Assembly (NCBI GenBank): GCA_965212125.1
Contig: OZ243045.1
Coordinates: forward strand, 1,984,001-2,048,000
DNA from: CAYRJD01 sp965212125
GTDB lineage: Bacteria > Actinomycetota > Acidimicrobiia > Acidimicrobiales > Poriferisodalaceae
DNA length: 64,000 nucleotides
Direction: 5' to 3'
Below the pieces are notes generated by a model. That model saw nothing but the letters and a program-made list of their open reading frames with translations. It ran no database searches and was not told the DNA's origin. A program made the position numbers and the translations under genes. Position 1 is the stretch's first letter. Every line of letters starts with the position of its first letter. Of this stretch, positions 39,969-47,731 are shown one piece after another.

Positions 39969-42218
39969 TTGTCTGTTGTTCTTCCGCAGTTAGCTCCAGC
40001 CGCCGTGCGTGTCTTGTTCGAATTGATCGGCGCGAACGCGCCCATGGAGTTCAGTCAGTTGGCGCAGCGCGTCGGGCTAGACACCAGCGCTACCAGCAGC
40101 GTGCTGCGATCTTTGGAGCAGGTGGATGCGGTGGAGCAGTCGGTCGGAATGCCCGGCTTGCAGCGTCCGCAGTGGCGAGTGACCGAATCGGGGGTGCGGC
40201 TTGGCTACGCCCTGGAGTTTGCCGCCCTGCAGCGCCAAGAAGGCACGCCGGAGTTTGAAGCGGCGCAGCAGCAGTTCGTGGCGGCACAGCCACCGCAACC
40301 CGCTCAGCCAGCACCGCCTGCCTCGCCTACCTACAACACCGCCGCCAACCAACCCAACGTCGACCCTGCGACCCAGCCGCTCATCTACAGCCGACTAGCG
40401 CCGTCAAACCGTAAAGGTCAGCGCAACGCAAAGCGCGCAATGGCGCGTGCGAAGGCACTCAACGATCCGCTCCCCGTCGTCGGCGTTACTGGCAAAGTCG
40501 GCTCGCCGCTGCTGTCCGCCCGCACCCGAACCGACGGCCCCCTTACCCCACCGTCGCAATCTGTTTGGCGCCCCGCTAGCAACCGCGCTAAACACGCCAC
40601 CCGCTCCAGCCTCAGCATCAGCATGGGCCGCAGTGCCGCAGGCACGCGAACCGTTCTAGCCAAGCTGTTTGGCAGTCGCCGCCGAGTAGTAGCCACTTTG
40701 GTGACCTTGGCGGTCGTCATAACTGGGTTCTTCGCTTTTGCAGGGCTGCGCGCAGTCAACTTCACCATTACCGGCGTGGAACCTGACGACATCTTGCATC
40801 CCGCCAACCTGGTTGACGAAAACCTCAGTTTCGCCGTTGACGGCGGCAACCTGGGCGGCGCCAAGCTGCTGCTTGACGGCCTGCCGGTCAGTGGTCTGCA
40901 GCGAAGCGCCAACAACTTCAATTGGGTGGTGCCATCGCTCACCGACGGCACGCACACCGTCAGCCTGGAAGTACCTCGCCGGCTGTTTGGAACTGCGACG
41001 GCCGCTGTTTCATTCACGGTTGACAGCGTCCCGCCCGACCTGGGCCTGCCTCGGGTGCTCGCTCCGGTTCCGCTAGACGAGGCTTTTGTGCTTACCGCCC
41101 AAATTGATCCAAACGTTGACCTGCTAATCGACGGCGTACCGATAGACACCTCCACCGGCACTTTTACGATTGAGCGCGCGCTACCCCCGTCTAAGCCGAT
41201 CTCTTTTGTGGCGGTCGACGAAGCTGGCAACACGACCACGCTGGACATGGTCGTGCCGATCGCCTACCCCGATACCAACGGAGTACACGTAACGGCGGCC
41301 GCCTGGAATCACGACGGCCTGCGCGCCGGCATCATCGACCTGATCCAAGCCAACAAGATCTCCGCCGTTCAGCTTGATCTAAAAGATGAGTCTGGCAACA
41401 TCGGCTATGCGTCCGACATTCCGCTCGCCCAGCAAACCCGATCAACCCTGAATCTGTTTGAGCTAGAAGACGCGGTGGATGAGTTGCACGCCTTGGGTGT
41501 GCGGGTGATCGGCCGCATCGTGGCCTTCCGTGATCCCAAGCTCGGTCGCTACGCCATTCAAACAGACAACCTTGACTGGGTTTTGCAAAACCTAAACGGC
41601 CAGCCGCTGCCAACGCCGTATGGCAGGGGCGCTTTCACCAACTTCAGCAACGAGACGGTGCGCCAATACAACCTGGACATCGCCGTCGAAGCCGCCGAGG
41701 CGGGCGTTGACGATGTGTTGTGGGATTACATGCGCCGACCCGAGGGCAACTTTTCGGAAATGGTGGTGCCCGGTTTTGACGGCTCCGACCCTTCGCCGCT
41801 AATCGTGAGCTTCTTGGCTGAGGCCGGCGAAATGCTGCGCACCCATCAGGTGTATCACGGCGTGTCGGTGTTTGGAATTGCGGCGCGGCGCGGCGATCTC
41901 ATAGCGCAAGACGTGGTGGCTATATCCGACCATGTTGATTACGTGTCGCCGATGGTTTACCCGTCGCACTGGGGTCGTGGCGAGTACGGCGTTTCGCACC
42001 CGGAGGCGCAGCCCTACGACATAACTTCGGAGTCGCTGCAAGATTTCCAGCGGGTGCTAGAGGGCACCAACACCGCCATCGTTCCGTGGCTGCAGGATTT
42101 CACCATCAGGGTTCCTTACGGCGCTGACGAAGTTCAGGCTCAAATAGACGCCGCCAGCGACATCGGTATTTCCAACTGGCTGCTGTGGGACCCGACCGTT
42201 ACCTACACCCCGCGCTAG
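39969..42218 (+). CDS. wHTH - transmembrane - DUF4015 (putative glycoside hydrolase) fusion
   Basis: 749 residues from TTG 39969. Residues ~1-80 form a MarR-like winged helix (FELIGANAPMEFSQLAQRVGLDTSATSSVLRSLEQVDAVEQ). A long Pro/Ala/Arg-rich linker leads to one membrane helix near 240-258 (VVATLVTLAVVITGFFAFAGL). Two Ig-like extracellular segments follow (about 265-420), then a DUF4015 TIM-barrel-type domain (about 430-749: GVHVTAAAWNHDG, QLDLKDESGNIGY, RIVAFRDPKL, VDDVLWDYMRRPEG, DYVSPMVYPSHW). The layout suggests a ToxR-like membrane regulator with a glycan-sensing or hydrolysing outer domain. The fusion is seen in one frame; the function is inferred. Confidence 0.78.
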   Translation: MSVVLPQLAPAAVRVLFELIGANAPMEFSQLAQRVGLDTSATSSVLRSLEQVDAVEQSVGMPGLQRPQWRVTESGVRLGYALEFAALQRQEGTPEFEAAQQQFVAAQPPQPAQPAPPASPTYNTAANQPNVDPATQPLIYSRLAPSNRKGQRNAKRAMARAKALNDPLPVVGVTGKVGSPLLSARTRTDGPLTPPSQSVWRPASNRAKHATRSSLSISMGRSAAGTRTVLAKLFGSRRRVVATLVTLAVVITGFFAFAGLRAVNFTITGVEPDDILHPANLVDENLSFAVDGGNLGGAKLLLDGLPVSGLQRSANNFNWVVPSLTDGTHTVSLEVPRRLFGTATAAVSFTVDSVPPDLGLPRVLAPVPLDEAFVLTAQIDPNVDLLIDGVPIDTSTGTFTIERALPPSKPISFVAVDEAGNTTTLDMVVPIAYPDTNGVHVTAAAWNHDGLRAGIIDLIQANKISAVQLDLKDESGNIGYASDIPLAQQTRSTLNLFELEDAVDELHALGVRVIGRIVAFRDPKLGRYAIQTDNLDWVLQNLNGQPLPTPYGRGAFTNFSNETVRQYNLDIAVEAAEAGVDDVLWDYMRRPEGNFSEMVVPGFDGSDPSPLIVSFLAEAGEMLRTHQVYHGVSVFGIAARRGDLIAQDVVAISDHVDYVSPMVYPSHWGRGEYGVSHPEAQPYDITSESLQDFQRVLEGTNTAIVPWLQDFTIRVPYGADEVQAQIDAASDIGISNWLLWDPTVTYTPR

Positions 42219-42226
42219 ATCCCGCG

Positions 42227-43933
42227 CTAGTCGGTTAGCTGGTCGCGCAGCCGGTATTTCTGAACCTTGCCGCTCGGCGTCATCGGAAACTCATCCACTA
42301 TCACTACCTCTTCCGGCCAGAACTGCTTGGTTACCTGCTGCTCGCGCAACCATTCGGTCAGGTCAGCCAGCGTGGGCGGCGCACCACCAGCGGATTTGTC
42401 AACGATCACGAAAGCGCAGCCGACCTCGCCTAGCCGCTCGTCGGGCTTGCCCACCACCGCCACATTCGCTACGGCCTCGTGGCGAATAAGCACGTCTTCT
42501 ACTTCTTTGACGGGAATGTTCTCGCCGCCGCGAATGATGATGTCTTTGGTGCGGCCAGAGATGGTGATGTAGCCGAGCTCGTCGATAATTGCGCGGTCGC
42601 CGGTGTGGAACCAATCAAGCCGGGCGGGGTCGCTGCTGGCGGCGGTATCAGCAGCGGGCGCGATTAGGTATTCGCCGGTGACGTCTCGCCCCTGGATGTA
42701 CCCCAAAAACAGCAGCGATCCGCGACACTGCAAATCGCCGATCTCACCCACCACCGACTCGCCCGCGTCATTCACCACGCGCACCTCATTGTCGGGCAGC
42801 GCCAGCCCGTCGGTCAGCCGCTTCTCAAACGGGTCATCGGGCCGCCCAACCGTCAAAGCGGAACACTCGGTCATCCCCCACACGGTCGCAACCGTGCACT
42901 GCGGCAGTAGCTGCTCGGCCCGCTCCAGCAGGGGCTTCGGAATAGCCGCCCCACCGCAGATGAACCGCTGCCAGCTAGCCAGGCTGTAGTTGGTGACCTC
43001 CGGCGAATTGACCACGTCGGCCAGGAAAGGCGTGGCGCCCATCGACATGTTGATCTTGTGGCGATCCACCAGCGCCATGAACTCAACCGGCTCCCACACA
43101 TCTTGCAGCACCAGCTGCCCGCCGCTCAGCAGCGGCAGTCTGGCGCCGTAGACAAACCCGGTCTGGTGCGCCAGCGTGGAAGCCATGTGCATGACGACCG
43201 CGTCGGGCGCCTGCTCGCCCCAAGGCGACTCCACGCCCGCACAAACCACGTCCACCATCAGGTCGGCCGCCGCGTTCAAGGTGTTCGGGCAGTGCATCAC
43301 CCCTTTCGGAACGCCGGTGGTGCCAGAGGTAAAGATCACCTCGCAGACGTCGTTCGGTGAGGGTCGCAGCAGGTCCAGGGTCGCCATGTCGTAAGAGCTG
43401 AACCGCCCCTGCTCCAGCAGCTCGCTCCAGGTCATTGCGTCGGCGGGCGATTCGTCGCCGACCACCACCAACTCTTTCACCCACTCGCACCGCTCGCGCA
43501 ACTCGGCGTGCATTGCGGCCAGCTCAAAGTTGCGAAACTCCGTTGCGGTGATGACCACCGTCGGGCGCGCCAGCTCGCTCATGACGGTTACCTCGTTGTG
43601 ATGGAAGATCGGTGCGACTGGATTGATGACCGCGCCGATGCGCTCAATGGCGATCGCCGCCACAACAAACTGATGCCAGTTGGGCAGCTGCACCTGCACC
43701 ACCTCGCCCGGGCGCACGCCTAGCTCTAACAGGCCGTAGCTCACCGCGTCAACGTCGGCGGCCAGCTGCGCCCAGGTGATCTGCCCGAAACGATCCACCA
43801 CCACCACATCGTCAGGCCGCTGGCTAACCCAGCGCGCTATTGCGTCGCTCAGGTCGTGATTGGTCCAGTGGCCAGCTTGGATGTGAGTGTCGATGCGATC
43901 CGTGGTAAGGGTGGTTTCAAAGAAGCGTTTGAT
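42227..43933 (-). CDS. Acyl-CoA synthetase (AMP-binding), apparent ATC start
   Basis: About 568 residues. ANL-family motifs: FTSGTTGVPKG (P-loop), WGMTECSAL, the hinge region GYITISGRTKDIIIRGGENI and catalytic Lys in TPSGKVQKYR. It activates a carboxylic acid to acyl-CoA. The homologous N-terminus (RIDTHIQAGHW...DAIARWVSQRPDDVVVVDR) extends 42 residues beyond the first GTG (43807). In that extension the only sensible start is ATC at 43933-43931, preceded by AAAGGGGG with 6-nt spacing, giving KRFFETTLTTDRI. It is either a non-AUG start or an ATG mutated to ATC. Confidence 0.82.
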   Translation of the reverse strand: MKRFFETTLTTDRIDTHIQAGHWTNHDLSDAIARWVSQRPDDVVVVDRFGQITWAQLAADVDAVSYGLLELGVRPGEVVQVQLPNWHQFVVAAIAIERIGAVINPVAPIFHHNEVTVMSELARPTVVITATEFRNFELAAMHAELRERCEWVKELVVVGDESPADAMTWSELLEQGRFSSYDMATLDLLRPSPNDVCEVIFTSGTTGVPKGVMHCPNTLNAAADLMVDVVCAGVESPWGEQAPDAVVMHMASTLAHQTGFVYGARLPLLSGGQLVLQDVWEPVEFMALVDRHKINMSMGATPFLADVVNSPEVTNYSLASWQRFICGGAAIPKPLLERAEQLLPQCTVATVWGMTECSALTVGRPDDPFEKRLTDGLALPDNEVRVVNDAGESVVGEIGDLQCRGSLLFLGYIQGRDVTGEYLIAPAADTAASSDPARLDWFHTGDRAIIDELGYITISGRTKDIIIRGGENIPVKEVEDVLIRHEAVANVAVVGKPDERLGEVGCAFVIVDKSAGGAPPTLADLTEWLREQQVTKQFWPEEVVIVDEFPMTPSGKVQKYRLRDQLTD

Positions 43934-43959
43934 GGCTGCCCCCTTTGCGCATTAGTTCC

Positions 43960-45150
43960 ATGGGCGCGGGTTCCATGGGTATGGGTGCTGGCACCGATGC
44001 TAGTTTGCTGTCTCTAATGCAAAAATCATCAAACCTCGCCCCGCCCAATCCCGACCGCATCAAGGCTCTGATGCAGCGCTGCGCGCGTGAGGTGGAAGAA
44101 GGCCTGCTGCCAAGCTGTCAGGTGGCGCTGGCGTTTGAGGGCGAAGTGGTTGCCGCGCAAACCTTCGGCGACGCCACCGACAGCACCCGCTACTGCCTTT
44201 TCTCTGCCACCAAGCCAATGGTGGCGGGCGTGATGTGGCAGCTGCTAACCGAAGGCGTGGTTGAGTTGAGCGCGCCCGCTGCGCATTACGTGCCAGAGTT
44301 CGCCGACAACGGCAAAGATCAGATAACGGTGGAGCAGATAATGCTGCACACCAGCGGGTTTCCGCACGCTCCGATGGGGCCAAACCAGTGGGGCAGCTCC
44401 GCTAGTCGCCGCGAGACGTTTTCAAACTGGCGGCTCAACTGGGAGCCGGGCACGCGGTTTGAATATCACCCGACCTCAGCGCACTGGGTGCTTGGCGAAA
44501 TCATTATCGAAACGACCGGCAACGATTATCGCGACGAGGTTGAGAGCCGCGTGACCGGTCCGCTGGGGCTGGGGCGCCTGCTGGGGTTGCCGCCCGATCA
44601 GCAAACCGGCCTGGCCGACCTGCAGCTAGTGGGCGAGCACGCCACGCCCGAAGAGCTAAGCGAGGCATTCGGCGTGTCCGAGCTGCCAGACACTGAGGTG
44701 ACCGATGAGGTAATCGTCACCTTCAACCAGCCCGGCCATCGTGAGGTGGGGGTGCCGGGCGGCGGCGCTTTCGGCACGGCGACCGATCTCGCAATGCTGT
44801 ACCAAGGGATGCTGCACAACACCGGGGAGGTGTGGGACTCCAAGCAGCTCAGCGATGCGACCAGCAACGTGCGCAACAACCTGGCCGACCCGATGGGCAT
44901 TCCCGCCAATCGCTCGCTGGGGCTGATCTTGGCGGGCGACGACGGCCACTCCAACATGCGGGGGCTGGGGCGGACGGTGTCGCCGGGTGCGTTTGGACAC
45001 AACGGCGCGGGCGGGCAGCTGGCTTGGGCCGATCCCGCCACGGGACTTTCGCTGGGCTACACCACCAACGGCTACGACATTCACAGCGTGCGTCAGCCGC
45101 GGCGAGATACCGCTATTGCCAGCTTGGCCGGAGTCTGCACGCAATCGTGA
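43960..45150 (+). CDS. Serine hydrolase, beta-lactamase class C / EstB type
   Basis: About 396 residues from ATG 43960; ATG 43975, 43981 or 44014 are alternatives because the first residues are a Met/Gly repeat. The nucleophile motif is SATK (S-x-x-K, near residue 82) and the EYHPTSAHWVLGEIIIETTG region has the expected Tyr. HNGAGGQLAWADPATGLSLGY near the end replaces the KTG-type motif. Such proteins are esterases or peptidases more often than resistance enzymes. It is coupled by a GTGA overlap to the CoA-transferase gene, pointing to a catabolic ester-hydrolase role. Confidence 0.85.
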   Translation: MGAGSMGMGAGTDASLLSLMQKSSNLAPPNPDRIKALMQRCAREVEEGLLPSCQVALAFEGEVVAAQTFGDATDSTRYCLFSATKPMVAGVMWQLLTEGVVELSAPAAHYVPEFADNGKDQITVEQIMLHTSGFPHAPMGPNQWGSSASRRETFSNWRLNWEPGTRFEYHPTSAHWVLGEIIIETTGNDYRDEVESRVTGPLGLGRLLGLPPDQQTGLADLQLVGEHATPEELSEAFGVSELPDTEVTDEVIVTFNQPGHREVGVPGGGAFGTATDLAMLYQGMLHNTGEVWDSKQLSDATSNVRNNLADPMGIPANRSLGLILAGDDGHSNMRGLGRTVSPGAFGHNGAGGQLAWADPATGLSLGYTTNGYDIHSVRQPRRDTAIASLAGVCTQS

Positions 45151-47666
45151 AAGGCTGTCTAGCCGGCGTAAAGGTCATTGATTTCACCGACGATTCAGGT
45201 CGTTTCGCCACCAAGCTGCTAACCGAAATGGGCGCTGATGTTTTGCGTGTCAGCGCGCAGGGTTCGCCCGGTCAGCCGCTAGCCGACCCGGCCGCCGCAC
45301 AGCTAGGCGGGGTGCTCGACTGGTGGTACGACGGCGGCAAGCGGCGCCACATCATTGACCTGGAAGATCCGGACTCGCTGGACGCCTATCGCCAACTGGC
45401 TGCCAGCGCAGACGTAATAATCGAAACGCAGCGCCCCGGCCGCCTGGCCGAGCTAGGCATTGACTTCGCCGATCTGACAGCCGACCGACCCCAGCTAGTG
45501 CAGGTGTCAATCACGCCGTTTGGCCGCACCGGGCCGCGAGCGGACTGGGTTAGCTCTGATCTGGTGTCATCGGCGATGGGCGGAATCATGTCGGTAACGG
45601 GCACGCCCGATCGGCCGCTCAACATTTGGGGCTGGCAGGCGTACAACTTTGCTTGCTACGCGGCGGCTACCTGCGCTCTTTCGGGACTGCTGATGGCCCG
45701 CCGAACCGGCCAGGGCTCACACGTTGATCTGTCGATTCATGAGGTGGTCAACGGCTCGATCGAGCAGCTGATGATGCTGTACTTCTTTGACGAGTTCATT
45801 GATGCGCCAAAGGTTGCGCCGCGCCAGGGTGCCCTTCACTGGCTGCGGGCGTACAACTTGGCGGCCTGCGGCGACGGCTACGTCATGATCACGCCCACGC
45901 CGGCGCCCCAGAATTTGTTTGAGTGGATGCTTGAAACCGACTTTGAAGAGGTGCGCAAGTGGATTGGCGTAGAGACGGTTGATCTATTGGACGTGATAGA
46001 TGAGCTGATGGATGCCGTTCGGCGTTGGGTGGAGCCGTTTGATGCGAGGCAGCTTTGGTGGGAAGCCCAAAGTCGCCACATTGCGTTTGGGGGAGTGTTG
46101 GACATTGCGGAGGTTTGCCAGAACCCGCAGTTTGAGCATCGTGGATTTTTTGCGGAGGTGGGTGGCGCTGGCAGTGATGTCGCAGGTAGCGGTGCCGCAG
46201 GTAGCGGTGTCGCAGCCAGTAACGCAGCAGCCGCGGCCGCGCCGGTAAAGCTGCCAGGGCGGCTGGTGCGTTGGAGCGATCAGGGCGACGCCGGGGTAGT
46301 CGAACCGAAGCCACCCTCCACCGGCGATGAGCAGCTAGAGGAAGTCTTGGCGGATTGGCGCGCCGCCGATGCAGAAGCCAGCGCGGACGGGGGCGCAGGT
46401 TCCGCCATGGCTGACGGCGCGGCCGATGCTGAAGACGCGACCGCGACCGACGCAGAAGCCGATGCAGAAGACGCCGACGCCGACGATCGCCCGCTAGACG
46501 GCATCCGCATAGCGGACTTCACCTGGGTCTTGGCCGGCCCCTCGGCCACCAAGCAGCTAGGCGACCTGGGCGCCGACGTAATCCGCATCCAAAGCGAAGA
46601 GCACTCCACCCTCGTCAACTCGCCCGAACATCCGTACTACTTCACCTGGAGCCGCTCAAAACGCAGCGCCACCCTAAACATGAGCCACCCACGTGCGCTA
46701 GAGGCGGCCCGCCGACTAATAGAGCAGTGCGATGTGTTGATCGAAAACTTCAGCGCTGGCGTGCTCGCCTCGTGGGGCCTGGATTGGGAAACGGTTCACG
46801 GCTGGAACCCGCGCCTGGTCTACGTAACCATGACGGGCTGCGGACACGACGGGCCGTGGCAACACGTCATCTCCTACGCGCCGACAGTGCACGCAATAAG
46901 CGGCATCACCCATCTCACAAACTTCGCCGACCGCGGCGACGTTGGCGCCGGATTTTCGTTGAACGATCACCTAGCCGGCTACGCCGCGACGGTCGCCACG
47001 GTTGCGGCACTAGTCGGACGAGATCGCACCGGGCGGGGCCAGCACATTGATATGGCTCAGCTAGAAGTGGGCACTTACAACATCGCCCCGGCACTGATCC
47101 AGCAACTTGCGGGAGCAACCAAACCCGTGCCAGCCGGCAACGTTGACGGCATGGCTGGCCACACGCCCAATGAGGTTTATCGCTGCGCCGACGCCAACTT
47201 CGTAGCTATCACCGCTACCTGCGATCAGCAATGGGCTGCGCTGGTAGAGGCGATCGGCGACCCCGACCTGCGTGACACAGACCTGGCGCACCAGCCGGGT
47301 CGAGCCGCAAACACAGAGCTAATCAACGCGGCACTGCAACGCTGGGCGGCCGACTACTCCGCTGAGGACGCGGCGCAACTCTTACAGGCCGCCGGGGTGC
47401 CGGCTGGGCCGGTCCAAACAAATGCTGATCTGGTAGAGCGCGACCCGCAGCACAAGGCTCGCGAGTACTGGCAACCGATCAAGCACGGCTTCTTTGCGGA
47501 GCGCACGGTTGATGCCTTTCCCGTGTTGTGGAACGGGAAGCGCTGGCACCCGCGCCGCCTATCGCCGGAGTATCTAGGCGAGCACAACTTTGAGGTCTGG
47601 ACGGAGCTGGCGGGCTTTGAGTTTGACGAGGTCGCCGAACTGTCCGGCGAGGGATTGTTCCGCTAG
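45147..47666 (+). CDS. Double-length CaiB/BaiF family III CoA-transferase A
   Basis: 839 residues from GTG 45147 (overlaps the upstream stop). Two CaiB/BaiF modules are fused: module 1 (about 1-390: GVKVIDFTDDSGRFATKLLTEMGADVLRV, GRTGPRADW, GQGSHVDLSIHE) and module 2 (about 450-839: GIRIADFTWVLAGPSATKQLGDLGADVIRI, NMSHPRALEAARRLI, GRGQHIDMAQLE, AAGVPAGPVQ). Family III enzymes move CoA between carboxylic acids and are normally ~400 residues. The position of the usual catalytic Asp reads Glu in both modules. The linker (about 345-450) is Ala/Asp/Glu/Ser-rich with 15-bp repeats. It is convergent with a second double enzyme. Confidence 0.88.
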   Translation: MKGCLAGVKVIDFTDDSGRFATKLLTEMGADVLRVSAQGSPGQPLADPAAAQLGGVLDWWYDGGKRRHIIDLEDPDSLDAYRQLAASADVIIETQRPGRLAELGIDFADLTADRPQLVQVSITPFGRTGPRADWVSSDLVSSAMGGIMSVTGTPDRPLNIWGWQAYNFACYAAATCALSGLLMARRTGQGSHVDLSIHEVVNGSIEQLMMLYFFDEFIDAPKVAPRQGALHWLRAYNLAACGDGYVMITPTPAPQNLFEWMLETDFEEVRKWIGVETVDLLDVIDELMDAVRRWVEPFDARQLWWEAQSRHIAFGGVLDIAEVCQNPQFEHRGFFAEVGGAGSDVAGSGAAGSGVAASNAAAAAAPVKLPGRLVRWSDQGDAGVVEPKPPSTGDEQLEEVLADWRAADAEASADGGAGSAMADGAADAEDATATDAEADAEDADADDRPLDGIRIADFTWVLAGPSATKQLGDLGADVIRIQSEEHSTLVNSPEHPYYFTWSRSKRSATLNMSHPRALEAARRLIEQCDVLIENFSAGVLASWGLDWETVHGWNPRLVYVTMTGCGHDGPWQHVISYAPTVHAISGITHLTNFADRGDVGAGFSLNDHLAGYAATVATVAALVGRDRTGRGQHIDMAQLEVGTYNIAPALIQQLAGATKPVPAGNVDGMAGHTPNEVYRCADANFVAITATCDQQWAALVEAIGDPDLRDTDLAHQPGRAANTELINAALQRWAADYSAEDAAQLLQAAGVPAGPVQTNADLVERDPQHKAREYWQPIKHGFFAERTVDAFPVLWNGKRWHPRRLSPEYLGEHNFEVWTELAGFEFDEVAELSGEGLFR

Positions 47667-47671
47667 ACGCT

Positions 47672-47731
47672 GCTGGTCAAGCGCGGGCTGACCAAGCGCG
47701 GGCTGACCAAGCGCTGGCTAGCTAAGCGATG
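47672..47731 (+). repeat. 4 x 15-bp repeat between the convergent double CoA-transferases
   Basis: Units GCTGGTCAAGCGCGG, GCTGACCAAGCGCGG, GCTGACCAAGCGCTG and GCTAGCTAAGCGATG. The last covers the stop of the minus-strand gene (47722). Confidence 0.9.

Noticed and set aside
40418..41248. Minus-strand frame of 276 codons opposite the wHTH-DUF4015 gene
   Set aside because: Ser/Arg/Thr-rich antisense composition, no motif, and the plus strand is clearly coding.
43960..45150. Antibiotic-resistance beta-lactamase
   Set aside because: The SxxK family is mostly esterases and peptidases in Actinobacteria; there is no clear secretion signal and it is coupled to a CoA-transferase.
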